DNA from: Saccharothrix sp. ALI-22-I
GTDB taxonomy: Bacteria > Actinomycetota > Actinomycetes > Mycobacteriales > Pseudonocardiaceae
Direction: 5' to 3'
DNA length: 64,000 nt
Assembly (NCBI RefSeq): GCF_001984175.1
Contig: NZ_MTQP01000068.1
Location: forward strand, 248,001-312,000
Shown here piece by piece: positions 29,723-37,989 of the stretch. The position numbers and the translations under genes are program-made. The notes beneath the pieces were generated by a model. The model saw nothing but the letters and a program-made list of their open reading frames with translations, searched no databases and was not told the origin of the DNA. The stretch's first letter is position 1, and each line of letters opens with the position of its first letter.

Positions 29723-32173
29723 CTACGTCCTGGGCATGCACTCCACGATGTCCTCCAGCTTGAACAGCAGCTGGTCGACGTTGGCGTTGCCGGTGCTCGG
29801 GCGCAGCTTCACGACCTGCGGGTCGTGGTCGCTGGCCTGGTCGGCGAACTCGGCGTTGATGTGCACCACGTCGTAGCGGTACCGGGTGATGTTGGCGCTG
29901 ATCAGGATGTGGTCGAGGGTCTGCGAGTTGCCCTCGAACACGTAGCTGTACCGCTCGTTCGCGGGCAGGGTGTCCATCAGGGCCACGACGTCGCCGGCGC
30001 CGGTCAGGGTGCGGACAGCCGGGGCGAACTGGTAGTCGTTGATGTCACCCGCGAGGACCACGTTGGCGCCCTTGTCGACCGCCTTCACCTGGTCCACGAA
30101 ACCGCGCAGCAGAGCGGCCTGCTGGGCGCGCTGCACCTCGGAACTGCGCACCGGCTCCTGGTAGCGGCCGTGCATGGCCTGGTCGCCGCCCTTGGAGTTG
30201 AAGTGGTTCGCGACCACGAACACCGTGCGGCCGCGGAACTTGAACTCGCCCGCCAGCGGCTTGCGGCTGCTGTTCCAGGCCGGGTCGGCGGGTGCGATGC
30301 GGCCCGGCGACACCGACAGCGCGGCGCGGCCGTACTGCTTCACGACCGACACCGGCGTGGTGGCGTCGCCGCCCGCGCGGTCCACGAAGGACACTCGCGC
30401 CGGGTTGAACAGGAACGCCACCCGGATGTTGCCGCCCGGCTCACCGCCGTCGGACTTGTTCACCGGGTCGATCTGGCGCCACTGGTAGCGCGGACCGCCC
30501 GCGGCAACGATGGCGTCGGTGAACTTGGTGTACGTCGCGTCCGCGGCCACCGTGCCGTCGTCGGTCGCGCCGTTGTTGTCCTGGATCTCCTCCAGCACCA
30601 CGACGTCCGGGCTCTTGAGGTTGTTCACCACGGCCGCGGCGAGGCGGTCGAACTTGGCCTGCGGGTTGGTCGCGGCCAGGTTCTCCACGTTGTACGTGGC
30701 CACCGACATCTCGTACGTGCGCTGCGCGTCCGTCGACTCCGGCGTGATGCCGCCCGAGACGTGCTCGCCGACCGTCTTCGTGGCCAGGGTGTAGCCGCCG
30801 AAGTTGGTGTACTCGACGTTGCCGACCGTCGCGCCGCGCCACACGTCGCCGACGTTGCTGGTCTGCGGTGCGGCGGCGCCCGGCTTGACCTTGATCCGGC
30901 CGCTGTTGGGCTGGTCGTAGCCGAGGTAGATGGTGCCGCCGCGGGCGGTCGGGTTCTGGGTCGGGTTGGTGGTGATCCACGACTCGCCGAAGCCGTTCGT
31001 GGGTCCGACCACGCGGGCGTCGTTCACCTGGACGTACATGCCCTCGCGGGACTCGTAGTAGTCCTGGCCGAACGTCGCCGGGTCGAGCGCGAGCGATTCG
31101 ATGCTGCCGCCGGCCGCGGTGGGCAGGTAGCCCGTCGGGGGGTTCAGGATCTCCGGGGTCGGCAGGGCGTTGCCCTTGGACTTCACGGTGACCGTGGCGG
31201 CGGTCAGCTCGGTGAGCGTCTGGTTGGAGTTGCTCGCCGCGTCACCGCCCGGCCGGTACTCGGCGACGGTGCCGGAGACCAGCACCTCGTCGCCCGGCTC
31301 CACGGTCGGGGCCAGGCCCGCGGTGTAGACGAACACGCCCTCGCTGGTGCGCGGGTCGGTGTCCGGGGTGGTGTCCTGGATCCAGAAGCCGCGGTCGCCG
31401 ATCGCACGGGTCGCGGTGACGACGCCGGGCACGCCGCTGACCTTCTGGCCCAGCAGCGGGGAGACGCGGGTGGTGCCCTGGACGTCGCGGATGCGCTTGT
31501 CACCCGGCTCGGGTTCGGGGTCCGGATCGGGGTCGCCGGGGCCCTGGCCCTTGCTGTTGACCGGGGTCGGCGCGCCGACGGCGAAGTCGGTCGCGTTGTT
31601 GTCGGTGTCGGTCAGCGCAGAGCGGGCGACGGAGGTCGTGTTGCTCGGTGCCGCGGTCGGCGTGGTCTCCCGCACGACGGTGGACGGGCCGTAGCCGACC
31701 AGGTCGCGGATGCGCGGGTCGGCGGCGCAGTCCACGACGGTCTTGCACGTCAACGGCGTGGTCTGGTTGACCAGGGCGATCGTGCCGCCGGTGCCGCCCA
31801 TGGCGATCGTGCCGGTGACGTCCGGGGCGGGCAGTTCGACGGTGCCGCCGGCGCCCTTCGACTCCGCGATCAGGAACCGCCCGTTGGGGGCGAGCGAGCC
31901 GGTCAGCGGGGTGACCTGCCACTGGCTGGTCGCGCTCGCACTGGCGGGCAGGTACTGCACGCTCCAGCCGTCGACGGACACCGCCGTTGCGCCGGCGTTG
32001 GCCAGTTCGACGAAGTCCTGGGTGAGCGTCGCACCGGAGTTGCCGCCGCCGCCGTAGACCTCGGCGATGAGCGCGTCCGGGCTGGGAGCCGCGTGGATCG
32101 GCGTGGCCAGGGCGAACGTCACGGCCGAGGCGGCGGTGACCGCCAATCCGACGCGGAACGGGGTAGGTCTCAA
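29723..32173 (-). CDS. Secreted ExeM/NucH-like endonuclease/phosphatase with lamin-tail domain
   Basis: An 816-aa exported protein. Signal peptide: LAVTAASAVTFALATPIHAAP. Residues about 32-205 are a lamin tail domain (IAEVYGGGGNSGATLTQDFVELANAGA). A linker of alternating Asp/Glu-Pro follows (PDPDPEPEPG). An OB-like nuclease-associated domain spans about 225-430 (VPGVVTATRAIGDRGFWIQD). The endonuclease/exonuclease/phosphatase domain follows (VATYNVENLA ... VVVLEEIQDNNG ... VVANHFNSKG ... VVLAGDINDYQFAP ... SDHDPQVV), with all catalytic acid/His motifs. This is the ExeM/NucH extracellular DNase architecture. Start TTG 32173 with GGAGGAA 5 nt upstream. A perfect LexA box lies about 95 bp upstream. 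Confidence 0.9.
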   Translation of the reverse strand: MRPTPFRVGLAVTAASAVTFALATPIHAAPSPDALIAEVYGGGGNSGATLTQDFVELANAGATAVSVDGWSVQYLPASASATSQWQVTPLTGSLAPNGRFLIAESKGAGGTVELPAPDVTGTIAMGGTGGTIALVNQTTPLTCKTVVDCAADPRIRDLVGYGPSTVVRETTPTAAPSNTTSVARSALTDTDNNATDFAVGAPTPVNSKGQGPGDPDPDPEPEPGDKRIRDVQGTTRVSPLLGQKVSGVPGVVTATRAIGDRGFWIQDTTPDTDPRTSEGVFVYTAGLAPTVEPGDEVLVSGTVAEYRPGGDAASNSNQTLTELTAATVTVKSKGNALPTPEILNPPTGYLPTAAGGSIESLALDPATFGQDYYESREGMYVQVNDARVVGPTNGFGESWITTNPTQNPTARGGTIYLGYDQPNSGRIKVKPGAAAPQTSNVGDVWRGATVGNVEYTNFGGYTLATKTVGEHVSGGITPESTDAQRTYEMSVATYNVENLAATNPQAKFDRLAAAVVNNLKSPDVVVLEEIQDNNGATDDGTVAADATYTKFTDAIVAAGGPRYQWRQIDPVNKSDGGEPGGNIRVAFLFNPARVSFVDRAGGDATTPVSVVKQYGRAALSVSPGRIAPADPAWNSSRKPLAGEFKFRGRTVFVVANHFNSKGGDQAMHGRYQEPVRSSEVQRAQQAALLRGFVDQVKAVDKGANVVLAGDINDYQFAPAVRTLTGAGDVVALMDTLPANERYSYVFEGNSQTLDHILISANITRYRYDVVHINAEFADQASDHDPQVVKLRPSTGNANVDQLLFKLEDIVECMPRT

Positions 32174-32266
32174 CGGTTCCTCCGGTAATTGGCGGGTGCG
32201 CGCATCCTCCCCGGATCGAGTGAACGGCGGTAGACGCCATCACTAACTGTTGACCTTTAGACTCAC

Positions 32267-32282
32267 TCGAACGTGTGTTCGA
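32267..32282. promoter_or_regulatory. LexA (SOS) box
   Basis: TCGAAC-GTGT-GTTCGA, a perfect match to the actinobacterial LexA consensus TCGAAC(N4)GTTCGA. The only gene starting nearby is the nuclease on the minus strand (start 94 bp away); the gene on the other side ends here. Confidence 0.65.
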
Positions 32283-32352
32283 CCGTAAGGTAGGGTCGTC
32301 GCCGTGCCCCGACGGTGGCCCTCCCAGCGCCGGCACGGGCACAGCACGCACA

Positions 32353-32399
32353 ACAGGGGCGCCGCCCCGACCTGACGAGGTTCGGATCGGCGCCCCTGT
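32353..32399 (-). terminator. Terminator of the DUF4304 gene
   Basis: ACAGGGGCGCCG (32353-32364) pairs with CGGCGCCCCTGT (32388-32399), 10 bp past the stop codon of the leftward gene. Confidence 0.75.
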
Positions 32400-32408
32400 G
32401 CGTGCCGC

Positions 32409-33029
32409 TCAACGGTTCGCGAGCCGTGCGACGAGCTGTTCGTGGCCGCCTTCGTGCTCCAGCGCGGCGACCAGTCGATCGAGTTCGGGGTTGGGCCCGT
32501 CGTCGGCCAGCAGGATCGCGAGCGGGACGCGTTGGTCCCACAGGCGGGGCACGCCCTGGAACCGACCGGCGCGTGCCGACGCGAGTTGGGCGCCGCGCGG
32601 CAGGCGGCTCAGCACCTGCGGGATTCCGATCCGCGCGAGCTGTTCGGCGGCGTCCCGGCCGCAGGCGTGGGCGGAGTCGGTGTCGTGCACGGCCCACCAG
32701 TCCCGGTAGCCGGCCGACAGGTCGTCGGGCGCGTCGAGCCTGGTCCGCCAGTACCCCGAGGCCGCACTCGGCAACGCCGGCCGCTGCCGGTAGTACTCGT
32801 TGATCCATTCCCACCACGGACGGGCGACCACCGCGAGGTTGATGGTGAACCAGACGCCGTCCCGGCCGGCCAGCCGGGACCGTTGCAGGTTCACGATCGC
32901 CCAGTCGCCCCGCTCGGACTCCCGTCGCCACGTGGTCGTGGAGCCGCGGAAGCCCCCGGCTTTGAGCACCGGGCGGAGGTGATCGCGGAGCATGACCTTG
33001 TACGCGTTGTCGGCCACCTGTGACGCCAT
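32409..33029 (-). CDS. DUF4304 domain protein
   Basis: A 206-aa cytoplasmic protein. The N-terminal half has the DUF4304 pattern: LRDHLRPVLKAGGFRGSTTTWRRESERGDWAIVNLQRSR, then GVWFTINLAVVARPWWEW. DUF4304 proteins are widespread, often near mobile or polymorphic-toxin loci, and have no established activity. The C-terminal 80 residues are helical with HACGRDAAEQLARIGIPQVLSRL. Start ATG 33029 is preceded by GGGAGGG. It sits immediately beside the att repeat of the neighbouring element but on the chromosomal side. Confidence 0.75.
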   Translation of the reverse strand: MASQVADNAYKVMLRDHLRPVLKAGGFRGSTTTWRRESERGDWAIVNLQRSRLAGRDGVWFTINLAVVARPWWEWINEYYRQRPALPSAASGYWRTRLDAPDDLSAGYRDWWAVHDTDSAHACGRDAAEQLARIGIPQVLSRLPRGAQLASARAGRFQGVPRLWDQRVPLAILLADDGPNPELDRLVAALEHEGGHEQLVARLANR

Positions 33030-33073
33030 AGGCCCTCCCGTCGATTCCGGGACCTATCCAGGACTGCCGCCGA

Positions 33074-33174
33074 ACGTCAGAGCCCCGGTTGCCGTGATCG
33101 GCAACCGGGGCTCTGAGCAGCGGTGGCGGTGGGATTTGAACCCACGGAGGCTTTCACCTCACACGCTTTCGAGG
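33074..33174 (-). repeat. attL: 3' half of tRNA-Ser(CGA) plus its terminator
   Basis: Near-identical to 37316-37415. It contains the tRNA-Ser 3' half (acceptor 3' strand, T arm, variable arm, anticodon loop) on the minus strand and the following terminator hairpin (CCCCGGTTGCC/GGCAACCGGGG). Identity stops at 33174 in the anticodon arm, where the intact copy continues. This is the left scar of an element inserted into the tRNA gene. Confidence 0.85.
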
Positions 33175-33435
33175 TCTGCGAACCACCGACCAGCACCGGC
33201 CGCAACGCCCATTCGCGCAGTTCAACGAGGTACAGCGGTCCCCCATGAACGCACCCGACCGTCAGTGAACGCCACCACGAATGCAACCGCGGTGCACCGC
33301 ACCCAGGCTAGAGCTCAAGGGGTCGTGGTGTCGGGTGGTGAGTGTCTGGCCGCAGTTGTGCGGTGTGCGTCGGTGTCGGGACGTGATGGTGTTCCTAGGT
33401 GGCCCGTCGATCCGGCGGACCGAGATGAGGTGTGT

Positions 33436-34461
33436 GTGGCGACGGGCGGGGACACCGGGGATGACCGTGTCGTGCCGGGGGTGCGACAGGACGCGGACGT
33501 GTCGAGGCGCGGGACGGCGGTGCAGGCGGGTCGGGACGCGACGGTCACGATCAACGACAACCGCGCGGCGATGTGGGCGTACAGCGGTGGGGTGATGGCG
33601 GTGTTCGCGCTGTTGCTCGCTCTGATCATGTGGGTACCCGACAAGCATGGTCTGAGTCGGTCAGGTCCTGTGGAGCCGACCCACGCAGCGGCCGGGCAAT
33701 CAGGGTCGACACAGTCGACCACCACCACCACGACGGTCGGGACTCCGCCGCAGGAGTTTCGTGTGACCGCCGATCTCTCCGTCAACGACCGGGGGCCTTG
33801 GGCTTACGTCAGTGACTCGCCCGACTTCCCTGACCCGGAACTGCGCGCCGAACTGTCGAAGCCGAAGGGCCTCACCCAACCCGCGCTGATCAAACGGGTA
33901 CGTACCACTCCCGGCGCGTTTCCGGACCGGGAGCATCTCATCCGCCTCCATCTGGAGGGCCCCGTCGATCATGCCGTCCGGGTGGTCGACATCCGACCGG
34001 TCATCCGCAGCCAACGGGATGTGCCGCGGGGGACGCGTGTGGCCGCCGGCACCCAGGGTGTCGAGGATTCGGTCGAGGTGTTGCTGCTCCTGGACGAGCC
34101 GTTCCCAGTCATGCGGGAGTCGGTGAAACTCCCCGCGGGGACGCAGCCGGGTGGTCCCTACTTCCCCGATCACACCATCAACCTGGCCAACGGCGAGACC
34201 AGCGAGGTCGTCATCACCGCACGTGCCTACAAGCACGCTTACGAGTACGACCTGCTTGTCGCCTACCAGGTCGGTGACCAGATCAAGGAGATGCTGGTCA
34301 ACGACGGCGGTCAGCCGTTCCGGGTTTCGGGCCGACTGTGCATTGCCAACGGCAGGTATCCATACGATTCCCGTTACGGCATGGGTAGCAATTACGAGCT
34401 TCAGACTTACCCGGCCGACGGCGCCCCGACAAACCTGATGGACAAGGACTGCGCCTTCTGA
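33436..34461 (+). CDS. Single-pass membrane protein of unknown function
   Basis: A 341-aa protein (start uncertain; GTG 33436 has GAGG 5 nt upstream, and the frame is open further). A short cytoplasmic N-terminus ends in VQAGRDATVTINDNRAAMW; a Q/R-x-GRD-x-T-V segment of this kind is seen as a short motif in many actinobacterial conflict-associated proteins. One TM (YSGGVMAVFALLLALIMWV, about 48-66) follows, then a Thr-rich linker (STTTTTTVG) and an extracytoplasmic domain of about 230 residues (VTADLSVNDRGPWAYV ... RLHLEGPVDHAVRVVDIRPVI ... YQVGDQIKEMLVNDGGQPFRV) that looks beta-rich. No family recognised. Located in the decayed element. Confidence 0.65.
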   Translation: MATGGDTGDDRVVPGVRQDADVSRRGTAVQAGRDATVTINDNRAAMWAYSGGVMAVFALLLALIMWVPDKHGLSRSGPVEPTHAAAGQSGSTQSTTTTTTVGTPPQEFRVTADLSVNDRGPWAYVSDSPDFPDPELRAELSKPKGLTQPALIKRVRTTPGAFPDREHLIRLHLEGPVDHAVRVVDIRPVIRSQRDVPRGTRVAAGTQGVEDSVEVLLLLDEPFPVMRESVKLPAGTQPGGPYFPDHTINLANGETSEVVITARAYKHAYEYDLLVAYQVGDQIKEMLVNDGGQPFRVSGRLCIANGRYPYDSRYGMGSNYELQTYPADGAPTNLMDKDCAF

Positions 34462-34705
34462 CTCGCCCGAAGGGGGCAGTTCAGCATCTCTGGCCATCAA
34501 TTGACGGCACGCCAGCGGATGCTGCTGGTCTCACTTGGGATAGCAGGCACGGCATCCACGAGCCGCATGGTGGCGCTCCGCCTCTTTGAGGCTGCGCAGA
34601 GACGGCGCGCCGCTCGGACCCGTCGATCAAGTGAGGCTGTTTCGCGGTGGTTTCGCAGACGGCGGCAAACAGGGGCAGATTCCCGCTGACGGTGACTGAC
34701 CAAAA

Positions 34706-34801
34706 ACATCAAGCCCTGACCGCGTTGCCGCTTGTCAGAGCTTGATACGGCGAAAGGTGGTGCCCCAGGCAGGATTCGAACCTGCGACACACGGTTTAGG
34801 A
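34706..34801 (-). repeat. tRNA-Arg(CCT) 3'-half scar with terminator
   Basis: The minus strand carries TTTCCTAA (anticodon loop, CCT), a T arm with GGTTCGAATCC, an acceptor 3' strand and an encoded CCA. A terminator hairpin follows (ATCAAGC...GCTTGAT, 34706-34746). The 5' half of the tRNA is missing; sequence diverges in the anticodon arm at about 34801. This is the same structure as the two other att scars in the window and marks another integration event, nested inside the tRNA-Ser element. Confidence 0.7.
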
Positions 34802-35599
34802 AACCACGCTCGCCCGCATGTTCGAAACCGCCGCTGACCTGCACAGACGTGCTGTTGTCCAACTCGGGCAGAGCCAACTTGGGCAGCCATTGGGCAAATC
34901 GCGCCCCGCCCGCCGATCCGCCTGCATCGTCCCCAAGTGGACCCGAGCGCTCCCTGCGCACGCCACCCGGCCAGCGCGACACATCGTGCCCCCGGCGACA
35001 AGATCGCCTCGATGATCCGGGCAGCGCTCTGCATCCGCTTCCGCCGGCGCTTTCCTTGGACCAACTGTCGCCTCTGCGGGGCTCTCAGGGCGCGCTGTAC
35101 GGCTCTCTGCGGGGTCAGCCAGCGTCGGCGAGCACACCCCCTGGGCCCGGCGTGGCCATGTACTACTACCTCTTCCACCTTCTCAGGATCAGAAAACAAA
35201 CCCGCAAACCCGCAAGAGGTGGATGAGGTGGGCCCTGACCTGTGCTGATGGGTTGCGGCTTTGGGTGCGGGTTTGGCAGAGGCGGCGGGTTTGAAACCCG
35301 CACCCAAACCCGCACACCCCACAGGACGGCCCTACCACCCCCCGCGCGGGGGTAGTAGGGCCGTATCCACTGGGGGTCGGCCCGGTGTACGCATCCGGTA
35401 CAGCGTCCGCCGCAGGCCCGCGCAACACCAAGCCGACTGGTCCGGGTGGCGCACTCACACGAAACACAGCGCCAGCCACCGCCGACGACGCAGGCATGCC
35501 CGACGACCGTCCCGCTTCCCCGCCGTTGCCCCACCCCGGACCCAACGACAAGCCCGCCGCCCGTGCATCCTTGCCGGTACCGGCGCCATCCGTGTCACG
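34802..35599. other. Stretch without a supportable gene inside the decayed element
   Basis: About 0.8 kb. Several frames are open on both strands, but none combines a start, ribosome binding site and recognisable protein. Frames such as the minus-strand one with TPQRAVQRALRAPQRRQ look like eroded coding sequence. It contains a strong inverted repeat at 35260-35308 and ACCCGC-rich short repeats. Probably debris of the former mobile element. Confidence 0.5.
35260..35308. repeat. 15-bp perfect inverted repeat
   Basis: TTTGGGTGCGGGTTT (35260-35274) and AAACCCGCACCCAAA (35294-35308) around a 19-nt loop, with an inner CGGGTTT-G-AAACCCG overlapping the right arm and further AAACCCGC units at 35205 and 35306. 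Could be an IS end, a replication or transfer structure, or a terminator. Confidence 0.6.
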
Positions 35600-35761
35600 T
35601 ACGCCGCTGGAGTAGCGGTGGAAGACGCGGGAGACGGTGGGTTGGAAACGCGCTGCCGGGCGTCCGAACGGCCGATCCGGTGATGGCAGGACTTGGTCGA
35701 CGCGGCGGGTCAGCTCCCGGATCTGGTCTTGGTCGAGCCCAGTCGTAGGCTGGTAGCGCAA
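35600..35761 (-). pseudogene. Transposase remnant (N-terminal and HTH pieces)
   Basis: From TTG 35761 the frame reads RYQPTTGLDQDQIRELTRRV, then after about 15 residues QPTVSRVFHRYSS. The two motifs are the start and the second HTH of IS5-like actinobacterial transposases (the usual order has about 40 residues between them), so the fragment is internally deleted. After the HTH the frame becomes low-complexity and no DDE domain follows. Confidence 0.5.
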
Positions 35762-35938
35762 TAGTCCCGCCTCGTGGCGGATCGTTTCTGAGTGGGAGAA
35801 ACCGACTCTGCCCGGACAGGGCTGATGTACTGTCAGCCCAGCTCAGAGGTCCTGAATAATGCTCCATGGTCCGCTGGGCCCATGATCCGACTTGCTGGCC
35901 GCTAACTCACCCAACATCCGCAGCTCGGAAGCAGCTGC

Positions 35939-36316
35939 TTAGAAGGGGCACGGGTAATCCCGGGCGGGAATGAACGCAAAGTTCTTCTCGTACACCCACC
36001 CCTGCCGACCCTGGTCGGTCGACACGAACCACCAATAGTTGCCGTACGGCTCGTTTTTCACATAGCAGTGAAGGTCGGCGGAGGGTACCGGCCCACGAAA
36101 GCGAACGGCGCAGGTCTCGAAAGCTCCGGACCTCACGGGCGCATCCTGGACGATGCGGATTCTCTGCTCACTACGGTTTACATGGTTGTAGCGGCTACAG
36201 TCATCTGTGAAGACTGTTGTTGCTCCCGCCTGCGCGGTGCCACCTATAGGTGCTATTACAGCCAAGGTGGCAACTGCGAGAACCTGAAATAAGGACCTCA
36301 ATGTAGATCGCCTCAT
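35939..36316 (-). CDS. Small secreted protein, SH3-like domain
   Basis: A 125-aa exported protein. Signal peptide RRSTLRSLFQVLAVATLAVIA...AQA is followed by a mature part with four cysteines (DDCSRYNH, FETCAVRF, DLHCYVKN, DYPCPF), likely two disulfides. RIVQDAPVRSGAFETC and WWFVSTDQGRQGWVYEKNF follow the bacterial SH3 pattern (D-x-x-x-V-R-x-G-P ... W-x-x-V-x-x-x-x-G-x-x-G-W-V). A cell-wall-binding or extracellular role is inferred. Start ATG 36316 with GAGGAGATA. Lower GC than the surroundings, inside the decayed element. Confidence 0.75.
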   Translation of the reverse strand: MRRSTLRSLFQVLAVATLAVIAPIGGTAQAGATTVFTDDCSRYNHVNRSEQRIRIVQDAPVRSGAFETCAVRFRGPVPSADLHCYVKNEPYGNYWWFVSTDQGRQGWVYEKNFAFIPARDYPCPF

Positions 36317-36724
36317 TATCTCCTCTTTCACTTAATGGCCGATCGAGTCGGTGGACAATATACATAACTGCGTGCGTTGTGCGCTAATTTCTGTCACATG
36401 GTCTCGGAAGTCACTCAATAAGAGCAATCATGGTCCGGTTGCGCGCGTAGTTCTCGTAGATCTGCGCTCACACGGTACGTTTCGGCAGCATGAAACTTCA
36501 TTCAATTCACTTGATCGGCTCAGTTTAGTCCGCCAAGTGGCATGACAGAATACTTTCCGTAAGCACTCGTCTCTCCCATGCTGCTTCGGGAGCGCTGCGG
36601 TGGCGACGCGCCGGATGGGACGGCACTCGCCTCCGGAGGGCGGTGCGATCATCGATGCTGGCGAACCGTCTACCAGCGTAAATGTTGAAATGATCTTCTT
36701 CTTGTAAGGAACTTTGGCCCGTAT
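36317..36724. other. AT-richer non-coding stretch in the decayed element
   Basis: No frame with coding character on either strand. The part next to 36317 must hold the promoter of the secreted SH3-like gene. The part before 36725 carries stop codons immediately upstream of the integrase fragment, consistent with loss of the integrase N-terminus. Confidence 0.5.
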
Positions 36725-37285
36725 TTGGCAGCACGGGTGCGCCAAGCCGTGCGGCAAGAAGTACGGCGGGTACTGCCCCGACAGGTGCCGGTACGCGCCG
36801 AGACGGCCGGGACGAAGTCCGCCGCAGGTAAGCGCGGGATCGGACTGCCGGACGAGTTGGCGAGGCTGCTCAAGCTGCACCAGGCCGAACAGAACCGGGA
36901 ACGGGACAAGGCTGCCGACCTGTGGACCGAAACCGGCTACGTGTTCACCACGCCGACTGGGGCACCGCTCAACCCGCGTTCCGACGACGAGTGGAAACGG
37001 CTGGTCGAAGTCGCGAAGGTGCCGGACGGCCGTCTGCACGACGCTCGGCACACCACAGCGACGGTGCTCCTGCTGCTCCGAGTCGCCGAGCGGACAGTGA
37101 TGGGCATCATGGGCTGGTCGAACACGGCGATGGCCGCTCGGTACCAGCACATCACCGCAGCGATCCGCCGCGACGTGGCCGATCGAGTCGGAGGGTTGCT
37201 CTGGAAGCCCGCTGAGGAGCCCACAGAGACCAAGGGCGACGGTGACGAGGGAGACGCCACCGGGGAGCCCGTACCGGCCGCCTAG
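36725..37285 (+). pseudogene. Tyrosine recombinase (integrase), C-terminal catalytic fragment
   Basis: About 186 residues of a phage-type integrase. The core retains LPDELARLLKLHQAEQ, the box with Arg and His HDARHTTATVLLLL, GWSNTAMAARYQHIT with the nucleophile Tyr, and LVEVAKVPDGRLHDARHT upstream. The N-terminal arm-binding/SAM-like domain and the first catalytic Arg region are missing (family length about 380-450). It lies 30 bp from the right att repeat, as expected for the integrase of the element inserted in tRNA-Ser. Non-functional as it stands. Confidence 0.8.
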
Positions 37286-37315
37286 CAGGGCAATTGCCAC
37301 CAGGAATGCCACCAG

Positions 37316-37415
37316 ACGTCAAAGCCCCGGTTGCCATGATCGGCAACCGGGGCTTTGACCTGCGGTGGCGGTGGGATTTGAACCCACGGAGGCTTTCACC
37401 TCACACGCTTTCGAG
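37316..37415 (-). repeat. attR: tRNA-Ser(CGA) 3' half plus terminator
   Basis: Right copy of the 100-bp repeat (see 33074-33174), differing at only a few positions. It is continuous with the 5' half of the tRNA, so the tRNA gene is intact at this end; the element re-created the 3' end on insertion. Confidence 0.85.
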
Positions 37416-37447
37416 GCGTGCTCCTTCGGCCGCTCGGACACGCCACC
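37363..37447 (-). tRNA. tRNA-Ser(CGA)
   Basis: Acceptor GGTGGCG/CGCCACC, anticodon loop CTCGAAA (anticodon CGA), long variable arm, GGTTCAAATCC T arm; CCA not encoded. It is downstream of tadA on the same strand and is the insertion target of the decayed element. Confidence 0.95.
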
Positions 37448-37530
37448 GCCGAGAACAATACAAGACCGTCGTCCTCGGACCTAACGGGGGTGGGCCTACC
37501 TGGAGAGGTGACGCAAGATCGTGAGTGGGA

Positions 37531-37989
37531 TCACATGTCGGCGAAGAAGGACTCCATCAGGGCGGCACAGCGCTCTTCCAGGACGCCGCCGACCACTTCG
37601 GGTCGGTGGTTGAGGCGGCGGTCTCGGACTACGTCCCAGAGGGAGCCGACGGCGCCGGTGCGGGGTTCCCAGGCTCCGAAGACGACGCGGGACACCCGGG
37701 CCAGGACGAGGGCGCCGGCGCACATGGTGCAGGGTTCGACCGTCACGGCGAGGGTGCAGCCGGTCAGGCGCCAGCCGTCGCCGAAGGCCGCCGCGGCGGC
37801 GCGGAGGGCCAGGACTTCGGCGTGCGCGGTCGGGTCGCCCAGGGCTTCCCGGGCGTTGCAGGCTCTGGCCAGTTCGGTGCCGTCGGGTGCGTAGACGACG
37901 GCGCCGATCGGGATGTCGCCGGTTCTCGGCGCCAGGGTGGCGACTTCGAGGGCGGCTTCGACCAGGGCCTCGTCCGGCACGTGACGCAT
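37531..37989 (-). CDS. tadA: tRNA-specific adenosine deaminase
   Basis: A 152-aa zinc deaminase converting A34 to inosine in tRNA-Arg(ACG). The catalytic HAE is at about residues 56-58 (DPTAHAEVLAL), and the zinc cysteines are in VEPCTMCAGAL (Cys87, Cys90). The substrate-binding N-terminal helix (DEALVEAALEVATLAPRTGDIPIGAVV) is also typical. Full length. The ATG overlaps the stop of the upstream TadA-associated gene (TGATG). Confidence 0.95.
   Translation of the reverse strand: MRHVPDEALVEAALEVATLAPRTGDIPIGAVVYAPDGTELARACNAREALGDPTAHAEVLALRAAAAAFGDGWRLTGCTLAVTVEPCTMCAGALVLARVSRVVFGAWEPRTGAVGSLWDVVRDRRLNHRPEVVGGVLEERCAALMESFFADM

Larger units (their letters stand above)
33175..37315. mobile_element. 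Decayed integrative element in tRNA-Ser(CGA)
   Basis: About 4.1 kb bounded by the 100-bp tRNA-derived direct repeats. Next to the right repeat lies the C-terminal half of a tyrosine recombinase, and inside are a transposase fragment, a second tRNA 3'-half scar and two unrelated ORFs. No replication or transfer genes remain. I read it as the remains of an AICE- or genomic-island-type element after large deletions and secondary insertions. Confidence 0.75.

Noticed and set aside
32302..32373. A 23-codon plus-strand ORF downstream of the LexA box
   Set aside because: It lacks a ribosome binding site and runs into the terminator of the leftward gene; the box is more naturally assigned to the nuclease.
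34501..34689. Short plus-strand ORF of 62 codons in the decayed element
   Set aside because: Starts without a ribosome binding site (TTG) and is Arg/Ala-rich with no motif; not distinguishable from noise.
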